Source: Aselliscus stoliczkanus
Taxonomy: Eukaryota > Chordata > Mammalia > Chiroptera > Hipposideridae
NCBI GenBank assembly: GCA_033961575.1
Contig: CM066732.1
Coordinates: 70,532,687-70,596,686 of the forward strand
DNA: 64,000 bases
Reading direction: 5' to 3'
Shown here: in pieces, positions 46,473 to 56,869 of the stretch
How positions within the stretch are numbered: position 1 is the first letter of the stretch
Layout of the letters: every line of letters begins with the position of its first letter
Made by a program: the position numbers and the translations under genes
Notes under the pieces: generated by a model
The model's database searches: none
What the model was told of the DNA's origin: nothing
Seen by the model: the letters and a program-made list of their open reading frames with translations, nothing else

Positions 46473-46638
46473 CAGGGATTGAAAACATTTTCTTTAAAGG
46501 GCAGATAGAAAATATTTAAGGATTCATGGATCGGATGGTCCTTGTTGCAACTATTCCAATCCAGCATTGTAACATGGAAACAGACATAAATGATATAGAG
46601 AGAATGACTGGGACTTTTATCCAATAAAACATTATTTA
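46473..46638 (+). mobile_element. MER5A-type hAT-Charlie MITE
   Basis: It starts cagggattgaaaacatttt, then ctttaaagggcagatagaaaatatttaagg, gtccttgttgcaactattcc and ccaataaaacattatttac. It lacks the far terminus. Confidence 0.85.
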
Positions 46639-46639
46639 C

Positions 46640-47220
46640 TTCTTTCTTTAACTGTATAATTTTTTATTACTGACTTTTAAATTTTTCTTCAATTTTTAAA
46701 TCATACATTTCTTCAATTATTTGCATTATTTCCTACATATTATTACTTTTATAAATGTTAATCTTAGTAACTTTTGTTTCTAAATCTCTTAGTTATTATT
46801 TCTGTTCTTTTTTCTTTTTATAGAATCTTATAATATATTACTATTTCTCATTTTTGTTCATTCTTCTCTGTTCTTAGTCAAGATCTTTATTCATTGTTTT
46901 CATCTCTTTTTGCTTTTCCTAATTCTGTGAGCACTTATCAAATTTGTGTGTCATTTTATTGATCAGTTATTTAATATATTGAATTTAATGCTGTTTTAAT
47001 TATTCTAGTGAATTATCATTTTTGTAGTTCTTATTCTTTCATTCTTCCCCATTTGCCTTGCCATTTTTTCTTTCATTTCATATTATTCTAACTTCTAACC
47101 TTTAGCTATATTTTGAAAAAAAATGTCTCTTTAAATTTCACTAAGGATTCCCTCCATGTTTGAACTGCATCCCTGTCCCATTAGAGAGTGACATTTTTTA
47201 AAACTGAATTATAATTGACA
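46640..47220. other. Unassigned T-rich sequence
   Basis: Strong T-over-A strand asymmetry on the plus strand. Possibly very old antisense LINE debris; not assignable. Confidence 0.35.
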
Positions 47221-47230
47221 CAAAATGAGT

Positions 47231-47330
47231 AAGTTTTTCATTTTGTGGCTGGGCATCGAACTGCTGTTGCTCAGAGCTCAGCTCGCACTCTTGGGCAAGC
47301 TCTTAACCAACTGAGCCACTCAGCCAGCCC
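47231..47330 (-). mobile_element. tRNA-derived SINE fragment (antisense) with perfect 10-bp TSD
   Basis: Reversed, it reads gggctggctgagtggctcagttggttaag..., a tRNA-like head with an A-box-like TGGCTCAGTTGG. The body is only 100 bp. CAAAATGAGT is repeated exactly at 47221-47230 and 47331-47340. The B box is weak (gttcgatgccc). Confidence 0.85.
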
Positions 47331-47828
47331 CAAAATGAGTGACTTAAAGGTACAGCTGTTTTCTGCATGTTTAGGTTAGTTATTCTTTCCTTTTGCTTTA
47401 GTATTTTCTCATGGATTCCATTTTTTTTCTGTTCAATCATTCTGCATTTCACAAGTACTGCTTTATGCACTCTATCCTCCCATTCAGAGAACTTTGATGA
47501 CTTCTTATTTTATTAGTACACAGTATTATTTTCTTTTTTATATTAACTTCTTTTTATTAAGGTGTAATTGACATATAAAATTGTGCATATTTAATGTATA
47601 CAATATGATGATTTGATATACTTTTGCATTGTGAAATTATTATAATAATTAAGTTATTGACACATTAATAACCTCACAAAGTTATCTTTAAATTTTTTTT
47701 TTTTGGTGAGAACTTTTAAGATCTACTATGTTAACAAATTTCAAATATACACTACAGTATTATTAACTATAGTCATCATGTTGCACATTAGTTCTTCGAA
47801 ACTTATTTATCTTATAAATAAAAGTTTG

Positions 47829-47955
47829 GGGCTGGCCGAGTGGCGCGGCGGTTAAGCGCTGGCTTAGGAAGCCAGCAGGCCCGGTTCAGGTCCCACTTAT
47901 GAGGGCCAGTGACACTGCCCTCAAAAAAAAAAAAAAAAAAAGAAATCTCCTTCAC
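47829..47955 (+). mobile_element. Short tRNA-head SINE with perfect 15-bp TSD
   Basis: Head GGCTGGCCGAGTGGCGCGGC, an anticodon-arm-like stem CTGGC/GCCAG at 47859-47863 and 47871-47875 with 7-nt loop TTAGGAA, B-box-like GGTTCAGGTCCC, ending gagggccagtgacactgccctc then poly(A). ATAAATAAAAGTTTG is repeated exactly at 47814-47828 and 47956-47970. It interrupts the L1M relic. Confidence 0.94.
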
Positions 47956-48779
47956 ATAAATAAAAGTTTGTATTCTTGAACGAATATCCCTCTCTTTCCC
48001 CCATACCTAACATTGGCAACTACTACCATTTTATTCTATTTCTATTAGTTCAACCTTTCTTTTTTTTTTTTGGATTCCTCATGTAAGTAATACCAGACAG
48101 CATTTGTTTTTCTGTGCCTGACTTATTTCACTTAGCATAATTCTCTCCAGGTTCATCTATAAACTAAAAAGCTTTTGTATAACAAGAAAATAATCAACAA
48201 AATGAAAAGACAACCTACATAATGGGAGAAAACATTTGCAAACCATACATCTGAAGAGGAGTTAATATCTAAAATATATTAGAAACTCATACAAGTCAAG
48301 AGCAAAAAAAAAAACAAATAAACTGACTAAAAATGGGCAAAGGACTAGAATATACATGTCTCTAAAGAAGACATATAAATGGCCAGCTAGTACATTAAAA
48401 CATGCGCAACAGCATTAATCTTCAGGGAAATGAAAATCAAAACCACTATGAGATATCACTTTATACTTGTTAGGATGGTTATAATAAAAAAGACAAGTGA
48501 TAAGAAATGTTGGGGAGGGTGTGGAGAAAAGTGAACCCTGTACATTATTGGTTGAAATGTAAACAAATACAGCTATAATGGAAAACAGTATGGAGTTTCT
48601 TCAAAAAATTAAAAATATGATCCAATAATTTCACTTTTGAGAATATTTATGAAGGTAGTGAAATCAGCATCTCAAAGAGATATCTGCACTTTGATGTTCA
48701 TTGTGGCATTATTCACAATAACTAAGAATGTAAAACAACCTAAGTGTCCATCAATGGATAAATGGATAAATAAAATGAG

Positions 48780-48822
48780 TATATATATATATATATGTAT
48801 ATATATATGTATATATATATAA
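48780..48822. repeat. (TA)n microsatellite
   Basis: TA-rich tract with TGTA interruptions inside the old L1. Confidence 0.95.
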
Positions 48823-48904
48823 TTCAGCCATAAAATGAAGGAAATCCTGCCATTTAATAATGACATGGATGAACCTGGAGGGTGTTATGTTAATTTACAA
48901 GACT

Positions 48905-49918
48905 CTTGAGGAATTCCGGTAAAATGGCACATTAGACAGATGCTGTGCTAACTACCTCCCAGGATCACACCAAAATTACAAACAAATTATACAGCATTCA
49001 ACCCTGGAGGTCCCCGGAACACTAGATGAACAGAACCACTAAACAAAGAACTTAAAGAGGAGGCTACGTCAGGTCTGGTAGGACGGGCGGAGACAAGAGA
49101 GGGCGAGCCTCGTGAGGGAAGCCCAAGCCGTGGGAAGCTTGTCTGGTTGGGGGAGAGACCCTCTGGCCGCACTCCAAGCTCACCAGCCTAGAGTTCCTTT
49201 GCCGGGAAGAGGAGTTCTAATATAGCCGGCAGTAAATTAGTGAGGACTCTCTTTGCTCAGCTCGGTGAGGCTAAGAGCGGCTGGAGAATCAGTGGGGCCG
49301 GCGCCCGGGCTTGCTCGCTGGTGAGCACTTACCTGGTTCCTGGTGGAGGGAGTGGCTGTGTGAGCTGGACCCGGGAGCCTGCGGGGACGGACTGAACTGA
49401 GCATCTTTGGTGCAAAGACCGGAGGTATTTGGACTGTAGTTCCCGTGGTGTGGAGCCTGCATGCGAGTGGTGTAAGGAGGGCGCCATTTTGTTGGGCTTG
49501 GGCCCGCCCACGGAGGATCAGTTCTGAGAACTCATTGGTCTGATGGAATTGGCGCAGAAGTGCACGTGTGCGCGCGTGCGCATGCGGCCATGGATCCCCA
49601 CCCTCCAGCCAGCTTATACTGCATTGCCAGGGAAACTCTGGACGGGTGCTCTCCGGCTCCAACAGGCTGCTCACTGAGACGCGGGAGTGCGCAAGCCGCC
49701 TCAGGTCCCCGCTCTCGGAACTGCGCTTGCAGAGTTGTCAGGCTGGTGATTGGTTGTCGGGCTGCTCGGCCTGATCTGTGAGCGGCTGATTGGGACAGGC
49801 TGAGACTGGGAGTTTTCCTGGGAGTGTTGGGTCATGAGCTCTGTGCCTGCGTGATCCAGCCAGGGCTCTCCTGGTGATCTATCTAATACATCAAAGCAAT
49901 CCCAGAGCGACAGCCAGA
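48905..49918 (+). promoter_or_regulatory. L1 copy C 5'UTR / internal promoter region
   Basis: GC- and CpG-rich leader colinear with that of copy A, starting near GAATTCCGGTAAAATGG. It contains the CCTGGAGGTCC..., gcgggggacgg-like and gcgcgcgtgcgc blocks. Only about one copy of the 111-bp monomer is present. Promoter role is inferred from position. Confidence 0.6.
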
Positions 49919-50791
49919 ATGGGGAAACAAAGAAACATGGCACAAGTAAAAGATCAGAAGAAACCTCTAGAAATGGAACCAAATGAAACAGAGGGAGCCA
50001 ACCTTTCAGAGACAGAGTTTAGAACACTGATGATAAGAATGTTTAAGGAACTTAGCGAGGACATAAAGAAGGATAGGGAAACCATAAGAAACAACCTGTT
50101 AGAACTAAAGAATACAATAACTGAGATGAAGAACACACTCGAAGGAATCACCAGTAGAGTAGATGAAGCAGAGGAGCGGATCAGCGATTTGGAAGATAAA
50201 ATAGCAGAAATCACCCAGTTGACACAGCAAAAAGACCAAAGAATAAAAAACAATGCAAATAGTTTAAGAGCCCTATGGGACAAGGTGAAATGCAACCACC
50301 TTCGAGTCATAGGAATACCAGAAGGAGAAGAGAAGAAGCAAGGGGTCGGAAATGTATTTGAAAAAATAATGACTGAAAACTTCCCTACCCTGGTAAAGGA
50401 AATCAACATACATACCCAGGAAGTGCAGAGGGTTCCAAACAAGCTGAACCCAAACAGGTCCACACCAAGACACATCATAGTTAAAATGGCAAAGGTTAAA
50501 GACAGAGACAGAATCCTAGAGGCTGCAAGAGAAAGACAGCAGGTTACATACAAAGAAACTCCTGTTGGACTAACAGCTGACTTGTCTACAGAAACTCTGC
50601 AGGCCAGAAGGGAGTGGCAGGAGATACTCAAAGTGACACAAAATAAAGGCCTACAACCAAGATTGCTCTCCCCAGCACGGCTATCACTTAAAATTGAAGG
50701 AGAAATAAAGAGCTTCTCAGAAAAGAATAAGCTTAAGGAATTCATTACCACCAAGCCAGCATTGCAAGAAATGTTAAAAGGGCTTTTTTAA
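49919..50791 (+). CDS. L1 ORF1-type RNA-binding protein, intact open frame
   Basis: 290 codons from the MGKQRN start, without a stop; the open frame itself extends upstream to 49874, but MGK is the usual L1 ORF1p start. ORF1p is the L1 RNA chaperone that coats L1 RNA as trimers. Residues ~35-115 form a heptad-rich coiled coil (FKELSEDIKKDRETIRNNLL... to ISDLEDKIAEI). The middle is an RRM-like domain (LRVIGIPEGE ... HIIVKMAKVKDRDRILEAARE). The C-terminal domain has LTADLSTETLQARREW and PARLSLKIEGEIKSF. One oddity: the usual YPARLS motif reads SPARLS here. No functional ORF2 follows. Copy A's ORF1 is nearly identical but has two stops. Expression is unknown. The 266-aa minus frame is an antisense shadow. 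Confidence 0.8.
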   Translation: MGKQRNMAQVKDQKKPLEMEPNETEGANLSETEFRTLMIRMFKELSEDIKKDRETIRNNLLELKNTITEMKNTLEGITSRVDEAEERISDLEDKIAEITQLTQQKDQRIKNNANSLRALWDKVKCNHLRVIGIPEGEEKKQGVGNVFEKIMTENFPTLVKEINIHTQEVQRVPNKLNPNRSTPRHIIVKMAKVKDRDRILEAARERQQVTYKETPVGLTADLSTETLQARREWQEILKVTQNKGLQPRLLSPARLSLKIEGEIKSFSEKNKLKEFITTKPALQEMLKGLF

Positions 50792-50847
50792 ACAAAAAAA
50801 AGGGGTAAACAAGCTAACCCAGGGAGACCAGGAATACAAATAACAAA

Positions 50848-51440
50848 ATGGCAATACATATGCACCTATCAATAATCATTTTAAATGTGAATGGGCTAAA
50901 TGCTGCAATCAAAACACAGAGAGTGGCTGAGTGGATAAGAAAATAGGACACATGTATATGCTGTTTACAGATGGAATAAGATATTTCATGCAAATGGAAA
51001 TGAGAAAAAAAAAAAGCTGGAGTACCAATACTTATTTTGAACAAAATAGACTTTAAAATGACTACAATAGAAGACAAAGAAGGGCACTATAACCCTAATA
51101 AACATCTATGCACCCAACATAGGAACTCCTAATTACATATAACAAATTTTAACAGACATAAAGACAGAGATCAACAGTAACACTATCATAGTAGGGGACT
51201 TCAACACCATTGTCACCAATGGACAGACCCTTTAGACAGAAAGTCAACATAGAAAGAGGGGCCTTAAATGATACTTTAGACCAGATGGTCTTCATTGATA
51301 TTTTTAGAGCATTTCACCCTGAAAAAACAGAATATACATTCTTCTCAAGTACACATGGGACATTTTCCAAGATATACCATGTTAGCCCACAAAACAAATC
51401 TCAGTAAATTTAAGAAGATTGAAGTCATATCAAGCAGATA
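50848..51440 (+). pseudogene. ORF2 endonuclease remnant of copy C
   Basis: It begins with MAIHMHLSIIILNVNGLNAA (APE-type endonuclease start, with the LNVNGLN Asn) and WIRK, then hits TAG. About 50 nt that encode the QETH catalytic Glu block in copy D are deleted (near 50967). A further ~40-nt deletion lies near 51085, and 2 nt are missing near 51209. The NIYAP, GDFNT and TFFSS blocks remain in other frames. It ends before the SEHN block, joining ORF2-end/3'UTR sequence. Confidence 0.85.
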
Positions 51441-51970
51441 TAAAGGAAAAACTGATGGTTGCTGGCTGGGAGTGAGTTGGGAAGAGGGAGAGGGGGAAGG
51501 TTTTGGACAGTGTAGGTGGTACTACAATGTTGCTGCAGGGATATGGGGGCAGTTCTGGGAATGTAATTGATAATGTTGTGAAGAGACTATTATTTTGTGT
51601 GAAATAAGTCACTCGTAGAAGGACAGGTACCATGTGATCTCACTTGTGTGTGGAGTCTGAAGAGCTGAGTGAACGACCAAAGTAAACATACTCGTAGATG
51701 TAGAGGAAAAACTGAGGGTTGCTAGTTGGGAGGGGTGTGGGGGGGGGGACGGGGAAAGGATTAGACAGCATAAATAGACAACTACAATATTGCCACAGGG
51801 ATATGAAACACAGTTTGGGGAATATAATAATATTGTAAAAATTTTGTGGCGTGTCAAATAGTCACATGTCTTGTTAGGGAGACCACTTCATGGATGGAGT
51901 AGAGGCTTGATCACTGCACTGTACACCTGAAACTGATGTTGTATAGTATTGTATGCCAACTGTAACTGAA
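51440..51970 (+). repeat. Tandem ~261-bp duplication of ORF2-end/3'UTR in copy C
   Basis: Unit 1 starts near 51446 and unit 2 near 51707 with the same aggaaaaactgaNGGttgct words. Later both carry gggatatg...cagttNtgggaatNtaat...aatNttgt. Between them lies the ORF2 3' end (gaaataagtcactcgtagaaggacaggtaccatgtgatctcact). Copy A has the same arrangement, but copy B has a single unit. Confidence 0.8.
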
Positions 51971-52142
51971 TATGTGGATGGTGACAGGATGTGGAGTATA
52001 CTGTGGAGGGGAGTCAGGGGAGTCATGGGGGGGAGTGGGGTGGCGAACTGGGGGAGGGGGTTTTTCACTTTTGGGGGTAAAGAGTATAACTATTGCATTG
52101 TGTTGTACACCTGAAACTAATAAAATAAATTAATTTTTAAAA

Positions 52143-53730
52143 AAAGACTTCATAATTTGATCACTCTAGCTGTTTCTCAGAGTTGATTTCTGTACGCATT
52201 TTCTATGCAAACAAGCTTATATGTTCAATTGTTACAATTTCAACTTTTATATGTCTGCTTCCAAAATTGGCTTTGCCTGGATTGCCTTTTCACTCTCAAT
52301 AATTATATAATTCTAGAATTTGCCTATGTACACAAATTAAATCCTGTTGGGAAATGTTTCCTTGAATCTTTAGCCTTTATTAGTGTTCTTTATTTCTTGA
52401 AACAATTGTTTTATATTATCTTTCTTCTAAAACCCCATATTTATTATAAACTTGCAAAAAGCCAGTAATTAATCAAGACTCAATGAAGACAACAGTGGAC
52501 CCAAAATCTATTGCTTTTCTACTCATAAAATAACGACATCTACCATTATTCTTATTTATTGAGGCATGTTTTATATATATTATTTTATTCCCATTTAGCT
52601 TAATTTTACAAATGTTCAATTAATAAATCTACAAAATGAAGAATGTTTCCTTGTCAAGAGAATATTCACCTAAGATTTCAGATTCCAAATTCCTATGCTA
52701 TCTGTTTATCTAGCTATTAGTCATTTTCCCACCTATTCATCCAACCATCTTATTTTTTCCATAATTTATCCTGTCTCATACATATTTTGAAGAGAGGGAC
52801 CTTATATTTGCAATATAATATCTGGCAGAATTTGCAGCACATATCAAGGCATAGTAAATGTTTGCTGTCAAGACTGAAAATAATCTATATTTATGGAAAT
52901 ATGTTTACTGAAAACTGTACATTACTCAAATTTTGTAAACTTTTTTTGAAAACCAAGCAGGAGAACATCTGCTCTTGTATGGGTCTTACTTAGCATAGTT
53001 CCTTTACATTTTCCATTGAAAACTTGCTAAATTACAAGCCACTTCTATTGTAATTAAATAGATAGCTATTGTAATTAAAAACACTGCTTATTCATGTTCT
53101 TGGAAATTCATGTTTAAACAATATGTAATAAGGCATACCTGGCAGCTGCAAAGTAACAAATCCAAATACCTCCCAACAATAATGTTAGGTAATATGCACA
53201 GAGGAGAAGTACATTTCACCATGTGGTTATCCATGCTGAGTGATTAAACTGAATCAACTGTGACATTTTAAAAAAAAGGACTTATCATTTATAACTCAAG
53301 CTCAACAATCTTCCTAAAAAGTGTGACTTCATTCAAAAAATGCATACAAGACCAACATATAAGAAACTATTTTCATAGGCTCTACAAAGTGCTGGCTATA
53401 GTAATTAATATTATGCAACATTTGAAAGAAATCTAAAATATTAAATAGACCTGTAAATATTTTAAGGCCAAATGACACAATCATACATTTTTGAGAAAGT
53501 GCTTCTTGAGGGGCATCAGCCCTCAAGTTTATTAAAACAAAATGGCTTGTTTGATTTGAATACTATAAATGAAAGTAACAATGATTTTATTTTTAGTTGT
53601 TGATTTTGTAAATGCTCATTTGGTTTTGAGCAAATTCTACTTTATATTCAACAAATTTCAACCAACCAATATTAAAAACCAGATAAAATTTATATAGTCA
53701 TTATAAATGGGAGTAATTAATATCATATAC
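52143..53730. other. Unassigned AT-rich sequence
   Basis: No gene or repeat recognised. Open frames of 64-87 aa have no recognisable domain. Confidence 0.4.
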
Positions 53731-53734
53731 TCTA

Positions 53735-53925
53735 GAATCCCAGCTCCATCACCAAGAATGAATGTCCTTGGGTAGGTTACTTAGCTACATGATGTCACAT
53801 GCCTCAGTTTCCCATCCATAAAGCAGGTGTGAAAATAGAACCTGCATCAGTAAGGTTGTTATGAGGATTAAATGAGTAAATATTTTTCAATGTGTTATTT
53901 ACATACATTATTCATATATTTAATC
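53735..53925 (+). mobile_element. MIR SINE
   Basis: Sense MIR core: gaatcccagctccatcacc, ccttgggtaggttacttagc, gcctcagtttcccatccataaagcagg, aggttgttatgaggattaaatgag. Confidence 0.85.
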
Positions 53926-53983
53926 TCTCCTTTCAACCTAAATACACCATAAAATAATTTCAAACATAAAAAATTGAGTCTAT

Positions 53984-54586
53984 GGGCCAGCCGAGTGTTG
54001 GCTTAGAGCCCGTGCTCTGAGCAACAGGGCCACCGGTTCAATTCCCACATGGGTCAGTGAACACTGCACCCTAGCTGAGCTGTCGCTGAGCTGCCTACAG
54101 GTGGAAGGACAGTTCAGCTGGCGTACCAACAAGATTGCCTGTTCAATGGTGGGCTATGCCCACCCGCAACTAAAGATTGAACTTGGCACCTTGAGCTGAG
54201 CTGCTGCCTGGATGGCTCAGTGGATAGGGTGTGCACTCTTGACAACAAGGCTTCTGGTTTGATTCCCGCATGGGATGGTGGCTATGACCACCCACAACTA
54301 AGATTGAACTCAGCACCTTTAGCTGAGTTACCACCTGGATGGCTCAGAGGATAGGGTGTGTGCTCTTAACAACTCCCACGTGGGATGGTGGCTGCGCCTA
54401 TCCGCAACTAAGATTGAACACAGCACTTGAGCTTAGGGGCCACAAGCTGCCAACGGGAAGCCAGATGGTGACTTGCGCCCTCCACAACAAAGACTGAAAA
54501 ACAACAACTTGGTACCCTTCTCCAATTCCCCAACACTGTTCCCCTCCCCCAATTTCCCAATAAACTCTTTAAAAAAAAAAAAAAAG
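53984..54586 (+). mobile_element. Long SINE (~600 bp) with repeated tRNA-like units, 10-bp TSD
   Basis: Head GGGCCAGCCGAGTGTTGGC with B-box-like GGTTCAATTCC (54035-54045). Then a unit starting GATGGCTCAGTGGATAGGGT at 54211 with its own B-box-like GGTTTGATTCC (54256-54266), and a third starting at 54338 (127-bp period) whose B box is lost. Each unit ends in ...acccacaactaagattgaac-like sequence. The 3' end is the Rhin-1-like tail and poly(A). TTGAGTCTAT (53974-53983) and TTGAGTTTAT (54587-54596) flank it. Confidence 0.92.
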
Positions 54587-54599
54587 TTGAGTTTATTTC

Positions 54600-56865
54600 T
54601 GTTTGTCATTATCTAATGTGATCTGAATTAATTTTTTCTTTATTTATTATAAAAATGCAGAGCAATTCCAGATAAAGGTAGAATAAATCATCTATAATTC
54701 CCTGATAGAAATAATCATTATATAACGTTTTGTATTATTATTTCCTATTTTATGCATATATTATTATATATTTTAGATCATTTATGATATATACTTTTGT
54801 GTCCCTTTTTATACTTAATGCTATATCAATGGCATTTCATGTTGTTTTAAATATTTATAAACTACATTTTATAATAAGAATGCATCATGATTTACTTGAT
54901 TATTTCTATTTTGGGGCATATATTATTTTATTTCAGTCTGTTACATGTAATAAAAATTTCTTACCTACATTTTAGTTCAGATACCAAATTATTCCATTAG
55001 AATAGATCATGAGTCAAATACAGATTCAAATGGTCTTCCCTCACTCTGTACATTAGTTATAAATGTACTTACACTGAGATAGGTCCACTTTTACTATTCA
55101 TCTGGTCTACAAATGTGGTGGAAATTCTAAGATTTACTAAGACAATGATCAAATTTGAGAAGTAAGCTAGTAAAATGATGAAGTGGTTTCTCAAATTTGC
55201 TTGGTTGTTGGATGAACTGAAGTCCAAAATTAAATTAGTCTATATTAATATCTTTGTGGTAATTTGGGAACAGAAAGTACTATGTATCCTAACAAAAAAA
55301 CAAAACAAAACAAATCAAAAAAGAACTTTGTCATAACCATAATAAAGGAAGTTTTAAAATTGACTGTTCAAACTGGGTTGTTGAATGTGAAAGTGGATTC
55401 TAAGGAAATTGGCAGTTGTATTTACAATATCTTTCTTGTATACAGAAAGCAAAATATCTGATTGTATTATCAAAATAAATTCCCCATTTTACAGCCATAA
55501 AAGATGTCAGAAAACTATCGACTAACTAATTAGACCCAGCATTAAGAACACTATTATAGCCTGAAAAAATTGTATAATAGCATTTGGGTTTTTTCCAGAT
55601 AATTATGAGGCTTCAGTGTTAAGAATACATCATCTCCCTGAACATGGTGACTGGTGGCAGCAGGTTATCATTCCTAACCATTCAAGTCATATTTTAGGCT
55701 TGGCATCTGTGTAGACTCTCAGATTGTTTGTGTTGCTTACAAATGTACCAAACTGAAGTTGAGGATTAATTATCATCTTAATAAGGCCTAGAACATAGCC
55801 TCCAATTCTTAAAATCTGTTGATCGGCCATTTCTGACATGGCCATATTAAGTTCATGATCATGGAATACTTTTTAGACTCTGTCCTTGTGATGTTGGCTA
55901 TGAATTGTATGAGGTAAACTCAAGCTATGGGTGATATCTAGGTGGGGCAGAAGGCTGCTGGGTAGGGCAAAGTCAAAAAATCTTTTCAAGAAGAAAAACA
56001 AATATGATGTATGCATCTGTCATAACAGTTAAATCAATTATGAAAGAATGGTCTCAGAACTAGTTTTTCTAGTGGACTTTTTAATCTTAAAAATAAAATT
56101 CTGCTTGTTTTAAATTTCTGCTTTCTGATCATTTGTCACTTTACAAATTTATTTCCATGATTAAAATAATTAAAAAAAACATTTTGAATAGAAAAGGTTC
56201 ACCTTTTTTTTTTAAGTGGTGAATTGTTAAATGAGGTCTCCTTGGTGAAATACCACTGTAAAACAATTTGAAGAGTGCATTTTTTATATCATACTTTCAA
56301 TTACACTAATTTTGAAAAAAAGTGGCTTAACTTGAGATGAATATTTTCTGATTGATTTATAAGTATAATGAAATGCCACAATTTTAAAAAGTTCATGCTT
56401 CAATATATTAGCATACTTCATTAGAGATAGCCTAAGCTACCATGTGTGACCTGCACAATTTAAGAGGTTGGGATCCCATTTACATACTCCATTTATTCCA
56501 AGACACAAATCATGACCCCATAAAATGCATGGTACAATGTTTCCATCATGGCATATGGTAATCCTAAAGTTATTTTTAGCTATAAGTATTACTAAAAGAT
56601 GATTAAAAGATCAGTAAAAAGTTCTTAATTGTCGTTGACAAAAGGATTTTTCTACTCTATAAAGTACAAAGTCTGTACTGCTATATATTTTTTTTGCTCC
56701 CTGGACCAATTTAATGAATTCACATTTACTGATCACCACAGTAAGATGCTAACTTTAGGGGCAAAAATAGGATATACACTATAGCTTCACTGAGGAATTT
56801 ATATAGTCTAATAGAATAATTTTAATAGAATAGTTCATGCAATGTGAGTTTTATGAGCATAGGGC
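54600..56865. other. Unassigned AT-rich sequence
   Basis: No supportable gene. The 81-aa frame at 54730-54975 is hydrophobic and low-complexity, with no family. 55600-55950 is more GC-balanced but unrecognised. Confidence 0.4.
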
Positions 56866-56869
56866 AGGA

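Larger units (their letters stand above)
47545..48893 (-). mobile_element. Old L1 with inverted 5' part (twin-priming structure), hosting a SINE
   Basis: 47545-48160 is antisense L1M 3'UTR (ttattaaggtgtaattgacat, acctcacaaag, ctatagtcatcatg, cttatttcacttagcataattc). 48165-48893 is sense L1 ORF2 end (aaagcttttgtataac, tgggagaaaacatttgcaaa, aagaagacatataaatgg, tgagatatcac, aacctaagtgtccatcaatgg). The two parts overlap at the same L1 position (gttcatc on the left, atgaacctggagg on the right), as expected for a single insertion made by twin priming. The 61- and 64-aa frames here come from decayed ORF2 and a (TA)n run. Confidence 0.75.
48905..52142 (+). mobile_element. L1 copy C: ORF1-only, internally deleted L1 (HAL1-like)
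   Basis: Order: 5'UTR (48905-49918), open ORF1 (49919-50791), damaged endonuclease start (50848-about 51440), a first ORF2-end/3'UTR segment (about 51440-51705), a second complete ORF2-end/3'UTR (about 51706-52130), A-rich tail. Reverse transcriptase is absent. The repeated segments start with the same words (aggaaaaactga...ggttgct) at 51446 and 51707, a ~261-bp tandem period. The plan and lesions are shared with copy A, but copy C keeps ~190 bp more of the endonuclease. The TSD is uncertain (a possible aagact at both ends). It lies immediately after the old L1 ending at 48893. Confidence 0.88.

Noticed and set aside
49954..50754. 266-aa minus-strand open frame
   Set aside because: Antisense shadow of the intact ORF1 of copy C.
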